Part shown: in pieces, positions 9,405-17,780 of the stretch
How the letters are laid out: each line of letters opens with the position of its first letter
How positions within the stretch are numbered: the stretch's first letter is position 1
Origin: Dyella humicola
Lineage (GTDB): Bacteria > Pseudomonadota > Gammaproteobacteria > Xanthomonadales > Rhodanobacteraceae
Assembly (NCBI RefSeq): GCF_026283945.1
Contig: NZ_JAPDPC010000004.1
Location: forward strand, 149,694 to 213,693
DNA: 64,000 bases
Direction of reading: 5' to 3'
The notes under the pieces: generated by a model
What the model saw: the letters and a program-made list of their open reading frames with translations, nothing else
What the model was told of the DNA's origin: nothing
The model's database searches: none
Translations under genes and position numbers: made by a program

Positions 9405-9677
9405 CTATTCCTGATGCTCCGTCGCGTCATACACGCAAGCCAGCACCGATGCCGCCGCCGCATAGAGAATCGCCGGCACGTCCTGCCGTAAGCGCAAGGA
9501 GGCGAGCAGGGCGGCCATCTGTGGATCGTGGTGCAACGGAATGCCCAGGGCACGCGCGCGTGCAAGCAAGGTCTCCAGCGATTCTGGTGGCAACACGGGC
9601 GGAGACGGTGCGTCCGCAGGTCCGCCCGAGAGGCGCAGACTCACCCGTCGTTTGGCGGGAGGCAGTGATGTGCTCAT
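9405..9677 (-). CDS. FlhB C-terminal-like protein (EscU/YscU/HrcU family)
   Basis: This 90-residue protein has a C-terminal half (ARALGIPLHHDPQMAALLAS, then VPAILYAAAASVLACVYD) that resembles the last ~60 residues of the FlhB cytoplasmic domain. It lacks the FlhB membrane domain and the self-cleaving NPTH motif. Stand-alone FlhB-C proteins encoded next to a FliK homologue are known (for example ylqH beside ylqG in Bacillus subtilis). Its start overlaps the stop of the fliK-like gene by 4 bases, so the two are coupled. A role in export switching is an inference. Confidence 0.7.
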   Translation of the reverse strand: MSTSLPPAKRRVSLRLSGGPADAPSPPVLPPESLETLLARARALGIPLHHDPQMAALLASLRLRQDVPAILYAAAASVLACVYDATEHQE

Positions 9678-10813
9678 GCCATGGCCTTCAGCAGAATCGC
9701 GCTGTGCGGTCCGCTCGAATGAGGCAGGCCTTGTTGGCAGCTCAATTGATCGAGGATCAGGCCACAGGCGGAAAGCCGCTGGCGCAGTGGGCCGAATTGA
9801 TGTTCCAGGCGCTGTACGGTGTCGATGCGCTCTGCCCACAAGCGTACGGCCAGGCGCAGGTCGCGTAGCTGCAGCTCACCTTGCACGGGGCCGAGCGCGG
9901 GCAGGTCCAGGGCGAAGCCGAGCACCCAGGAGGTACTGCCATCAGCCTCGGTGGTGTACTGCATCTGGATCTGCAGAATGTCGCGGCCAGCCTCGCCTTG
10001 CAGCGGAATCTCGATCATCCATGCGGGGACGGTAGTGGCTTCCAGCTGCGCCACTTCCACGCGGGCGAGTGCCGCGTGCACTTCGCCGTGCAGGCGGCCG
10101 AGCAGGGCGTCGACGTCGTCGTCGAGCAGTTCCGGCGGCAGCATGACGCGTGGCTGCGCCTGCAATCCGCGTTGCTGCAAGGGAGGTGGTGTTTCGCTGT
10201 CGCTCGTTTGTGGGCGGCGTGCGGGCAGGTAGTCGTCGAGCAGACTGGCCAGGCGCAGCAGCGCTCCCTTCCAGTCCTCCTGGCTCAAGCCGGCCATGTC
10301 CAAGTGTGCCTGCGCCAATTCCGATTCAAGGAACAGGCCACTGCGCTTGATCGCTTCGCTAAGTCCTTCGCCGCGGGTGATCTCTGCCGGCGTGCGCACA
10401 CCGTGTTCCAGCAGGGCGAGTGCGGGACGGATATAGGCCGGTAGCTGGCGAAGTGCGGGACGCTGCGCCAAGGCATCGAGCGTGGCGAGCAAGGGCGCAT
10501 AGCCATTCTGCTGCGGCAGGCGCTCGCGCAGGGCGACCTGGATGGCCGGTTCAGGCGTATGCGGCGCAATGATTTCGAGCAGCGGCTGGGCGCCGAGGGT
10601 GAGCACGCGCACCTGAAATTGCGAGGGCAGCTGGCTGCGTGGTGCTTCGGCTTCCACCGCCATCGCGCCGATCTGCAGCACCATCAAGCCATCCGGATTG
10701 ATCCCCAGCGGCCGTGCGGCGAGCACGGTACCGATGCGCCAGCTCTCCGCGGCACTGCCCGAGGCAGCGCCGGCCCAGGCCAGGGCGGCCAAGCTGGTGG
10801 GTTGTATGACCAA
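9674..10813 (-). CDS. FliK-like flagellar hook-length control protein
   Basis: This 379-residue protein has a C-terminal third with FliK-C character (IPLQGEAGRDILQIQMQY, GELQLRDLRLAVRLWAE, LRQRLSACGL). The N-terminal part is Ala/Leu/Pro-rich, as in FliK ruler segments. The TTG start at 10813 is supported by AAGGAG (10821-10826 on this strand) 7 bases upstream. FliK-type proteins measure hook length and switch FlhB specificity; this gene sits with an FlhB-C-like partner. A FliA-type promoter lies at 10865-10891. The canonical fliK is usually elsewhere in the flagellar locus, so this may be a second copy. Confidence 0.65.
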   Translation of the reverse strand: MVIQPTSLAALAWAGAASGSAAESWRIGTVLAARPLGINPDGLMVLQIGAMAVEAEAPRSQLPSQFQVRVLTLGAQPLLEIIAPHTPEPAIQVALRERLPQQNGYAPLLATLDALAQRPALRQLPAYIRPALALLEHGVRTPAEITRGEGLSEAIKRSGLFLESELAQAHLDMAGLSQEDWKGALLRLASLLDDYLPARRPQTSDSETPPPLQQRGLQAQPRVMLPPELLDDDVDALLGRLHGEVHAALARVEVAQLEATTVPAWMIEIPLQGEAGRDILQIQMQYTTEADGSTSWVLGFALDLPALGPVQGELQLRDLRLAVRLWAERIDTVQRLEHQFGPLRQRLSACGLILDQLSCQQGLPHSSGPHSAILLKAMA

Positions 10814-10864
10814 GACGTAGCTCCTTGCGGCGGGGCGACGTGCGCGCGCCCATCCGTGCCATCT

Positions 10865-10891
10865 ACATCGGCGGGCCCGCAGGAAACTTGA
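10865..10891 (-). promoter_or_regulatory. FliA (sigma-28) promoter for the fliK-like/flhB-like pair
   Basis: Read on the minus strand the site is TCAAGTTT, 11 bases, GCCGATGT. This matches the sigma-28 consensus TAAAGTTT-N11-GCCGATAA at 7/8 and 6/8 with exact spacing. The expected transcript start is about 45 bases before the TTG of the fliK-like gene. It faces away from the FliA site at 10938, making a divergent pair. Confidence 0.75.
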
Positions 10892-10937
10892 GTCGGCTTT
10901 GGTCGCGGTGATCGCCTGTTTGCGCGAAGCGTTTCGC

Positions 10938-10964
10938 TAAAGCGATGCCCGCCACGGCCGATAA
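10938..10964 (+). promoter_or_regulatory. FliA (sigma-28) promoter for STAS-cheY-cheA
   Basis: TAAAGCGA, 11 bases, GCCGATAA: a perfect sigma-28 -10 box and a 5/8 -35 box at the right spacing. Transcription would begin near 10971, so the in-frame ATG at 10945 cannot be the start of the STAS gene; the ATG at 11005 fits. Confidence 0.75.
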
Positions 10965-11004
10965 GCACTCCGAGGACGCCACGGGGCGCAGCGAGAGCAA
11001 GTCA

Positions 11005-11325
11005 ATGGGCAAGGCGACAGCACAACGCAAAGGCGAGAGTGGTGCGCGCGTGGTGGCGCTGCCGACAGACTTTCGCCTGGCCGAGCTTGCCGCCGTCAAG
11101 GCTGAGCTGCTCGAAGCGCTCGACGCGCCGATGGTGCACATCGATGGCGCTGGCGTGGAACGCGTGGACACCGCCGCACTGCAGCTGCTGGTGGTATTTC
11201 GGCGCGAATCGGCGACGCGCGGCCAGTCGTCGACGTGGCACGGCGTCAGCGCGGTCATGCGCGATGCGGCCGGTCTGCTCGGCTTGGCACAAGTACTGGA
11301 ATTGCCGGCACCCATGCCGGCCTGA
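11005..11325 (+). CDS. STAS-domain protein (first copy)
   Basis: This 106-residue SpoIIAA-like STAS domain has VVALPTDFRLAELAAVKAEL, then VHIDGAGVERVDTAALQLLV. The usual phosphorylatable position in the DSSG-like loop is Thr (VDTAAL). The ATG at 11005 is chosen because a sigma-28 promoter covers the upstream ATG at 10945. STAS proteins of this kind act as phospho-switched binding partners (anti-anti-sigma factors, ScpB-like chemotaxis scaffolds). No RsbW-type kinase is seen nearby. It heads the second chemotaxis set, followed 14 bases later by cheY, and a second STAS gene closes that set at 20858. Confidence 0.75.
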   Translation: MGKATAQRKGESGARVVALPTDFRLAELAAVKAELLEALDAPMVHIDGAGVERVDTAALQLLVVFRRESATRGQSSTWHGVSAVMRDAAGLLGLAQVLELPAPMPA

Positions 11326-11339
11326 AACTGAGGTGGAAG

Positions 11340-11702
11340 ATGGCAAAGATTCTTGCGGTGGACGATTCGGCTTCGATGCGCGGCATGGTGGCCTTCACCC
11401 TGCGTGGTGCCGGTCATGACGTGAGCGAGGCCGAGAACGGCCAGCTCGCGCTGGATCAAGCGCGTGGCAGTCGCTACGACCTGGTGCTGGCCGACGTGAA
11501 CATGCCAGTGATGGATGGCCTGAGCATGGTGCGCGAGCTGCGCACGATGCCGGAATACAAGGGCGTGCCGATCCTGATGCTGACCACCGAGTCGCATACC
11601 GACAAAAAGATGGAGGGCAAGGCCGCCGGCGCGACGGGCTGGCTGGTGAAGCCGTTCGATCCGGAGCAGTTGCTGGCCACCGTCAAACGCGTGCTCGGCT
11701 GA
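11340..11702 (+). CDS. cheY: CheY-like response regulator (second copy)
   Basis: This 120-residue receiver domain has D8/D9, phosphoacceptor D52 (LADVNMPVMDG), T82/T83 and K104 (GWLVKPF). Its end (LVKPFDPEQLLATVKRVL) is typical of CheY proteins placed directly before cheA in alternative chemotaxis clusters. The ATG lies a few bases after GAGGTGG. It probably receives phosphate from the CheA encoded 17 bases downstream. Whether it acts on the flagellar motor or as a phosphate sink cannot be told from sequence. Confidence 0.93.
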   Translation: MAKILAVDDSASMRGMVAFTLRGAGHDVSEAENGQLALDQARGSRYDLVLADVNMPVMDGLSMVRELRTMPEYKGVPILMLTTESHTDKKMEGKAAGATGWLVKPFDPEQLLATVKRVLG

Positions 11703-11719
11703 GCGCGGAGAGTCTCCTT

Positions 11720-13705
11720 ATGAGCAAGGCTGGTCTGGCGCAGTTCCAACAGGTGTTCATCGAGGAGAGCCTGGAGGGACTCGATGCGATGGAGTCGTCG
11801 CTGCTTGCGCTGGACGACGGCGGCGACGGGGAACTGGTGCACACCATCTTTCGTGCGGCGCATTCCATCAAGGGTGGCGCGGCGACCTTCGGCTTTCCGG
11901 AGATGTCCTCGTTCACCCACGAGGCGGAGTCGCTGCTGGACGAAGTGCGCAGCGGCAAGCGCGCCATCGACGGCTCGATCATTGAGCTGTTGCTGCGTAC
12001 GGTCGACTGCCTGCGCGGCATGTTTGCCCGTGCACAGGCTGGCGAGCCGCTCAATGACGCGGTGGCCGAGGGCCTGCGCAATGAACTGGCCGCGGCCATG
12101 GGCCGCGGTGTTCCAGCGGGCGGCGTGCAGGCGCGGCGGGCGGAAGATCAGGCCGATGCCTGGACGGTTCGCTTCCGCCCTCATCCCGGCATGTTGGCGA
12201 GTGGCAACGATCCACTTCGCTTGATTCGAGAGCTCGCCGGCTTGGGTGAGCTGGTCGCCATCTGCGAATTTGACCGACTACCCGCGACGCTCGCCGAGCT
12301 CGAACCCTCCGAGTGCCACCTGGGTTGGACCATTAGCTTGAATGGCCCGGTGAAGCGCGCCGACATCGGTGCGGTATTCGACTGGGTGGAAGACGAGTGC
12401 GATCTCGACATCGAGGCGCAGCACGTCATTGCCAAGCCCGCTGATGCTCATGTAGTGGCGGCCCCCGTCGCGGCGGCGGCGAACGTGGCGGACGCCGGCG
12501 CGGTGCGTACGCAGCGTGAGGCAGGTGCCGAGTCCAGTTCGGTGCGCGTGTCGATCGACAAGATCGACGGGCTGATCAACCTGGTCGGCGAGCTGGTCAT
12601 TACGCAGTCCATGCTCGATACGTTTCGCGGTGAGTACGACGCCACGCGCGTCGCGATGCTGGAGCAGGGACTGGCCCAGCTGGCGCGTCACACGCGCGAG
12701 CTGCAGGAAACGGTCATGGGTATCCGCATGTTGCCGATCGCGTCCGTCTTCAATCGCTTCCCGCGCATGGTGCGCGACATCAGCCAGAAGCTGGGCAAGC
12801 AGGTAAAGCTGGAGCTGGTCGGCGAGCAGACCGAGCTCGACAAGACCGTGCTCGAGAAGATTGGCGACCCGATGGTGCACCTGGTGCGCAACGCCATCGA
12901 TCACGGCCTGGAAACGCCGGACAAGCGCCGCGCTGCGGGCAAGTCCGACATGGGTACGCTCAAGCTCGAGGCTTCCCACCGCGGCGGCAACATCGTCGTG
13001 GAAGTGTCCGACGACGGCGCCGGTCTGAACCGTGACGCGATCGTGGCCAAGGCCGTGCAGCGCGGCCTGATCGCCAACGGAGAAGGCCTAAGTGATGAAG
13101 CCGTCGCCGACCTGATTTTCCAGCCCGGTTTTTCGACCGCCGCCGTCACCACCGACCTGTCCGGCCGTGGCGTGGGCATGGATGTGGTTCGCCGCAACGT
13201 CGCCGACCTTGGTGGTACCGTCACCATCCGCAGCACGCAGGGCAGGGGCAGCAAATTCACCATCACCTTGCCGCTGACGCTGGCGATCATCGATGGCCTC
13301 ACGGCAGCCGTTGGCGACGAGCGCTACATCGTGCCGCTGGTGTCGATTGTCGAATCCGTGCAGCTCAAGACGGAAGCGGTACGCAGCGTGGCCGGGGGCG
13401 AGCTGTTCCGCTTCCGTGGCGAATACTTGCCAGTGATCCGCCTGCACGACGCTTTTGGTTGCGACAACGCCGTCCGTGCCATCGACGAGGGCCTGATGGT
13501 GGTCGTGGAAGGCGACGGCAGCCGCGTCGGCCTGTTCGTCGACGGTTTGATCGGCCAGCAGCAGGCCGTGGTGAAGTCCCTTGAAGCGAATTATCGCCGA
13601 GTGCAAGGTGTATCCGGCGCCACCATTCTCGCCGATGGCTCGGTAGCCTTGATTGTCGATATCGCGGGGCTGGTACGTCTGCAGGGCCGACGCAAGGCGG
13701 CCTGA
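11720..13705 (+). CDS. cheA: Chemotaxis histidine kinase CheA (second copy)
   Basis: This 661-residue protein has HPt H48 in FRAAHSIKGGAATFGF, a P2-like region around residues 150-245 (WTVRFRPHPGMLASGNDPL), dimerisation helices (VSIDKIDGLINLVGELVI), an HATPase core (HLVRNAIDHGLE, VSDDGAGL) and a CheW-like C-terminus. It is by chance the same length as the first CheA but has a real P2-like domain and no linker repeats, so the two are not recent duplicates. It belongs with the MCP, cheR, cheD and cheB genes downstream. A ~670-bp repeat separates it from the next gene, cheW. Confidence 0.95.
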   Translation: MSKAGLAQFQQVFIEESLEGLDAMESSLLALDDGGDGELVHTIFRAAHSIKGGAATFGFPEMSSFTHEAESLLDEVRSGKRAIDGSIIELLLRTVDCLRGMFARAQAGEPLNDAVAEGLRNELAAAMGRGVPAGGVQARRAEDQADAWTVRFRPHPGMLASGNDPLRLIRELAGLGELVAICEFDRLPATLAELEPSECHLGWTISLNGPVKRADIGAVFDWVEDECDLDIEAQHVIAKPADAHVVAAPVAAAANVADAGAVRTQREAGAESSSVRVSIDKIDGLINLVGELVITQSMLDTFRGEYDATRVAMLEQGLAQLARHTRELQETVMGIRMLPIASVFNRFPRMVRDISQKLGKQVKLELVGEQTELDKTVLEKIGDPMVHLVRNAIDHGLETPDKRRAAGKSDMGTLKLEASHRGGNIVVEVSDDGAGLNRDAIVAKAVQRGLIANGEGLSDEAVADLIFQPGFSTAAVTTDLSGRGVGMDVVRRNVADLGGTVTIRSTQGRGSKFTITLPLTLAIIDGLTAAVGDERYIVPLVSIVESVQLKTEAVRSVAGGELFRFRGEYLPVIRLHDAFGCDNAVRAIDEGLMVVVEGDGSRVGLFVDGLIGQQQAVVKSLEANYRRVQGVSGATILADGSVALIVDIAGLVRLQGRRKAA

Positions 13706-13751
13706 TCCAACATGTGATGGCGCTGCGTGACGCAACGGGCGCGCTGTTACA

Positions 13752-14416
13752 CCTTTTCCCCTTTGGGGAGAAGGTTGGGATGAGGGGTGGGTGCATGCTG
13801 TCACGCGACAACTGAGCGTGGCCGCAAGGTTGCCGCTTACGCAGCGGGCGTTTCGATCGCCTGCTGGCGCTCGAGTCACTTTTCTTTTGCTGGCCCAAAA
13901 GAAAAGTAACCCAAAGAAAACGGCCTCTAGAGCTGGCAGCATGGCGAGGGATAAAAGCGTTGGAAGGTTTGCGCGAGCAAATAGCTGGTAGCCCAAGGCG
14001 AGACACAGCCGCTACCCCGCAACGCGCCACCGCGGTGAGGACTTAAAGCAGGCTCGGCCGACGGTCGCGTCGCTTGCTGTATCCCGATGCTCAGATGGTC
14101 ACTGCACGACCCGCGCTTTAAGCCCTCTGCGCCATGGCGCGTTGCGGTGTAGCCGCGGTGTGTAGGCCGTGGGCCGCCACTCATTAGGCTGGCCACGCCC
14201 GTCAGGCTCGTATCCCGCGCCATGCTATGAGCTCTGGCTCTTTAGGCCATTTTCTTTGGGTTACTTTTATTTTGGGCCAGCAAAAGAAAAGTGACCCGGA
14301 CCGCGGCAGCGGTTCGGAACGCCCGCTGCGTAAGCGGCAAGCTGGCCATAACGCTCGGTTGTAGCGCGATCGCAAGCACCCTCATCGCAACCTTCTCCCC
14401 GGAGGAAAGAAGGAGT
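13752..14416. repeat. Large inverted-repeat element, copy A
   Basis: This ~665-bp element has ends that are inverted copies of each other over about 155 bases (left arm ~13765-13916, right arm ~14255-14404). Each arm contains a hairpin of the type ACTTTTCTTTTG...CAAAAGAAAAGT next to AACCCAAAG. The outermost bases form a CTTTTCCCC/GGGGAGAAGG hairpin. The core carries CACTCATTAGGCTGG and GAGACACAGCC blocks. The same element occurs at 41414-42086 in the opposite orientation. No open frame inside resembles a transposase; short frames exist only because of base composition. It lies between cheA and cheW. Confidence 0.85.
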
Positions 14417-14576
14417 AAGAGCGCGTGGCTCGGCGCTCGCCCGCCTGGGGCCGCCCTTCTGACGCTATCGCCGCCAACCGGCGCAGCCAGGAAATCCGCG
14501 CGGGCAGCCAACAAGAAGAGGCCTAAGCCAGGTCAGCAAGCATCCTCCCGGCACCCTCGCGCAGGGCAAAAAAACC

Positions 14577-14603
14577 TCAAGTTTCCCGGCTCCCCGCCGA
14601 TCC
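14577..14603 (+). promoter_or_regulatory. FliA (sigma-28) promoter before cheW-mcp-cheRDB
   Basis: TCAAGTTT, 11 bases, GCCGATCC: 7/8 and 6/8 matches to the sigma-28 boxes with exact spacing. The expected start is about 40 bases before the cheW ATG at 14651. It lies downstream of repeat copy A, so it would supply transcription to the second half of the chemotaxis set independently of the cheA promoter. Confidence 0.75.
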
Positions 14604-14650
14604 AGATGTCGAACGGGAGCCCAGCAGGCGGCTCCGACGACGAGGCAAAC

Positions 14651-15157
14651 ATGTCCGATATCCACCGGAGCGAGGCGCTCCAGTCGCAGTACCTCACCGT
14701 CAATCTCGCCCACGAGGAATACGGCGTGGACATCCTCGCCGTGCGCGAAATCCGTGGCTGGACGCCGGTGACGCGAATTCCCCAGGCACCGCACTACGTG
14801 CTTGGCGTGCTCAATCTGCGTGGCGCGATCGTGCCGGTGATCGACATGCGCCTGCGTTTTGGCCTCGCCCGCGAGGACTACAACGCCACTACGGTCACCG
14901 TGATCGTGACCGTTGCCGGGCGTAATTTTGGCGTCGTGGTGGACGCCGTGTCCGACGTGCTCGACGTGGCGGATGACGCGATTCGTCCGGTGCCCGACAT
15001 GGGTACCGCCGTCGATACCGAATACCTCAGGGGACTGACCGCCACCGGCGAGCGCATGGTGCTTCTGCTGGATGTGGACAAGCTGTTGCAGCCGCAGGAC
15101 GCACAAATGCTGGAGGCAGCGTTGCCAGCCGCCTCTGATGTCAAAGCCGTGGCCTGA
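14651..15157 (+). CDS. cheW: CheW chemotaxis coupling protein (second copy)
   Basis: This 168-residue classical CheW has [52 protein letters not shown] and [11 protein letters not shown]. The ATG at 14651 is preceded by GAGG; the frame runs further upstream but only codes low-complexity sequence there. It bridges receptor tips and CheA. A FliA-type promoter lies at 14577-14603. It is followed 26 bases later by an MCP, so it most likely works with the second CheA. Confidence 0.93.
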   Translation: MSDIHRSEALQSQYLTVNLAHEEYGVDILAVREIRGWTPVTRIPQAPHYVLGVLNLRGAIVPVIDMRLRFGLAREDYNATTVTVIVTVAGRNFGVVVDAVSDVLDVADDAIRPVPDMGTAVDTEYLRGLTATGERMVLLLDVDKLLQPQDAQMLEAALPAASDVKAVA

Positions 15158-15183
15158 CCGTTTTTGCCGGAACTGGATACTCC

Positions 15184-16899
15184 ATGAAGAAGTTCACATT
15201 GAAAATTCCCCAGCTCACCGTGCGCGGTCGCCTGCGTCTGGTATTCGGCCTGCTTGGCCTGATGCTTATCGGCGGTGCCGTGATTGGCCTGGGCTCCATG
15301 CAGCTGCAGAACAACGGCATGGGTCAGATCTACGATGAAGAGATCGTGCCGACCCAGATCGTCTCGCAGCTCACGGCACATCAGCTGATGTCGTTCATCC
15401 TGCTGGGCGAGTCCGCATCGCTCGTTGGCAAGGCGGACCAGGTCAAGGCCAAACTGGCCGATTACGCCAAGCTGCAGGCCGAGATGGAGCCGCTTCGGAA
15501 GCAGCTCGCCGCCATCCCGATGAGTGACGGTGTTAAAAAGCACTACGACGCTTGGCGCTCGACCGATGCCGACTACACCGATGCGAAGAGCTCGATGGTC
15601 GATGCGCTCAAGGACGGCGATACCGGTGCTCACGATCTGCTGGAAATGCAGGTTCGCCCACTGATGATGGAGCGCCAGGACGCGCTGGCCAAGCTGGTCG
15701 ATGCGCAGCGCACCGATGCCAAGCAGATCTACGACGGACAGGTCTCGCGCTATCACCTGATTCGCGCCGTCAGCATTGTCGCGTTGTCGGCGGGGCTGTT
15801 AATCGCGCTAATCATGGCCGTGCTGCTGATGCGTTCGATCCTCACCACGCTCAGCCAGGCGGTGTCGGTTGCGCATGCTATTGCCACCGGTCGCCTGGGT
15901 CACGGCATTGCCACCACCAGCACGGACGAACTGGGCGAATTGCTCGATGCACTCCGCACGATGGACGAGCGCCTCACCGGTATCGTTGGCGAAGTGCGTC
16001 ACGGCTCGGGTTCGGTGAGCTCGGCCGCCCAGCAGATTGCACGCGGCAACGATGACCTCAGCCAGCGCACGCAGGAACAGGCCTCGAGCCTGGAGGAAAC
16101 CGCTTCCTCGATGGAGGAGATGACCTCGACCGTCAAGCAGAACGCCGAGAACGCCAGCCATGCCAACCAGCTCGCCAGCGCCACGCGCCGACAGGCCGAG
16201 CACGGTGGCGAAGTGGCTGCGCAAGCCAGTGCGGCGATGCGCGAGATCAACGATTCCAGCCGCAAGATTTCCGACATCGTCAGCCTGATCGACGAAATCG
16301 CCTTCCAGACCAACCTGCTGGCGCTCAACGCGGCGGTCGAAGCGGCCCGCGCCGGCGAGCAGGGCCGTGGCTTCGCCGTGGTCGCCACGGAAGTGCGCAA
16401 CCTGGCGCAGCGCAGCGCGGGTGCGGCGAAGGAGATCAAGGGCCTGATCAACGACAGCGCGGAGAAAGTGCGCGTGGGTTCGTCGCTGGTGGACCAGTCG
16501 GCCAAGGCGCTGGCGGACATCGTCGACAGCGTGAAGAAGGTCACCGATATCGTGGCGGAGATCGCCGCGGCCAGCCAGGAGCAGTCTGCCGGCATCGATC
16601 AGGTGAACCACGCCGTGCTGCAGATGGATGAGATGACCCAGCAGAATGCTGCGTTGGTGGAAGAGGCGGCAGCCGCTGCCCGCGCCATGCAGGAGCAGGC
16701 GGGTGAACTGGCGCGGCAGGTGGGCTTCTTCCACCTGAGCGACGAAGTGGCGACGCCGGCCACTGAAAAGGCGCGCGGTCAGACCGTGATGGCCGAAGCC
16801 GAGGCGGTATTCGCCGCCGTACGCAACTCGCCCGGGGCGTCGGTACGTCCGTCGCGTCCCGCTGAAGCGGCTGACGCTGGCGCCTGGAAGGAGTTCTGA
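15184..16899 (+). CDS. Methyl-accepting chemotaxis protein with C-terminal W-x-x-F tether
   Basis: This 571-residue receptor has TM1 at ~18-38, a ~155-residue periplasmic four-helix-bundle sensor, TM2 at ~193-217 ([19 protein letters not shown]), HAMP to ~270, and a signalling domain whose tip ([18 protein letters not shown]) lies near residue 375. It ends GAWKEF, matching the W-x-x-F pattern of the E. coli NWETF pentapeptide that recruits CheR and CheB. The cheR gene starts 2 bases later. The ligand cannot be inferred. Confidence 0.94.
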   Translation: MKKFTLKIPQLTVRGRLRLVFGLLGLMLIGGAVIGLGSMQLQNNGMGQIYDEEIVPTQIVSQLTAHQLMSFILLGESASLVGKADQVKAKLADYAKLQAEMEPLRKQLAAIPMSDGVKKHYDAWRSTDADYTDAKSSMVDALKDGDTGAHDLLEMQVRPLMMERQDALAKLVDAQRTDAKQIYDGQVSRYHLIRAVSIVALSAGLLIALIMAVLLMRSILTTLSQAVSVAHAIATGRLGHGIATTSTDELGELLDALRTMDERLTGIVGEVRHGSGSVSSAAQQIARGNDDLSQRTQEQASSLEETASSMEEMTSTVKQNAENASHANQLASATRRQAEHGGEVAAQASAAMREINDSSRKISDIVSLIDEIAFQTNLLALNAAVEAARAGEQGRGFAVVATEVRNLAQRSAGAAKEIKGLINDSAEKVRVGSSLVDQSAKALADIVDSVKKVTDIVAEIAAASQEQSAGIDQVNHAVLQMDEMTQQNAALVEEAAAAARAMQEQAGELARQVGFFHLSDEVATPATEKARGQTVMAEAEAVFAAVRNSPGASVRPSRPAEAADAGAWKEF

Positions 16900-16901
16900 G
16901 C

Positions 16902-17780
16902 ATGAGCATGCCCGCCGTGACCGATGGCAACACCGCCGTGGCGGGCATGAATGGCCCGACGCTAGGAGACCGCGAGTTCGGCTTCCTGCGCGCCTTCGTG
17001 TACGAGCACTGCGGCATCTCGCTGGGCGAGCACAAGCGCCAGCTGGTTCAGGGCAGGTTGCTGCGTCGCCTGCGGGCGTTGAAGCTCAGGAACTTCGAGG
17101 GCTACTGCGAGCTGCTGCGGCGCGATCCCCACGGCGAACTCGGTGAGCTGGCCAGCGCCATCAGCACCAACGTCACGGCGTTCTTCCGCGAGTCGCATCA
17201 CTTCGACCTGCTCACCAACGAATTGCTGCCGCGTTGGCTGGCCGAGAAGAAGCATGGTGGCCGGCTGCGCATCTGGTCAGCCGGTTGCGCTACAGGTGAA
17301 GAACCCTACACGCTTGCAATCGTGCTTGCCGAGGCGCTGGAGAAGCACGGCAGCCAAGTGGATGCGAAGATCCTCGCCACTGACCTGTCGCCACAGGCGC
17401 TGGAAACCGCGCGCAAGGGTATCTATCCGATCGAGCGACTTGAAGGTGTGAGTACTGAGAGGCGCCGCCGCTGGTTTTTGCGTGGCGAAGGCGAGTACGA
17501 CAATTTCGCCTGCGTGCATCCGCGTTTGCGCGAGCTCGTCAGCATCCTGCCACTTAACCTGCTGCACGAATGGCCAATGCAAGGTCCATTCGACGCGATC
17601 TTCTGCCGCAACGTGGTGATCTATTTCGACAAGCCCACCAAGCAGCGCCTGTTCCAGCGTTACGCCGGCCTGCTGCCCGAGGGCGGCTATCTGTTCCTTG
17701 GCCATTCCGAGTCCATGTACGGACTCAACGACAATTTTGACCTGATCGGACGCACGGTCTACCGGAAAAGCAGTGCATGA
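16902..17780 (+). CDS. cheR: Chemotaxis receptor methyltransferase CheR
   Basis: This 292-residue protein has the CheR N-terminal helical domain (HCGISLGEHKRQLVQGRLLR), the family signature TNVTAFFRESHHF, and the SAM site IWSAGCATGEEPYTLA. The conserved FDAIFCRNVVIYFD and YLFLGHSESM follow. It methylates glutamates on receptors using S-adenosylmethionine. A beta-subdomain able to bind a pentapeptide is usual in CheR of tethered systems, and the upstream MCP ends in such a peptide. It overlaps cheD by 4 bases. Confidence 0.96.
   Translation: MSMPAVTDGNTAVAGMNGPTLGDREFGFLRAFVYEHCGISLGEHKRQLVQGRLLRRLRALKLRNFEGYCELLRRDPHGELGELASAISTNVTAFFRESHHFDLLTNELLPRWLAEKKHGGRLRIWSAGCATGEEPYTLAIVLAEALEKHGSQVDAKILATDLSPQALETARKGIYPIERLEGVSTERRRRWFLRGEGEYDNFACVHPRLRELVSILPLNLLHEWPMQGPFDAIFCRNVVIYFDKPTKQRLFQRYAGLLPEGGYLFLGHSESMYGLNDNFDLIGRTVYRKSSA

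Noticed and set aside
10945..11004. Earlier ATG start for the first STAS gene
   Set aside because: A sigma-28 promoter occupies 10938-10964, so an mRNA from it starts after that ATG.
13791..14223. Several open frames of 60-100 codons inside the large repeat element
   Set aside because: They occur on both strands in the repeated palindrome and recur (MSGGPRPTH-like frames) in copy B; they reflect the repeat, not selected proteins.
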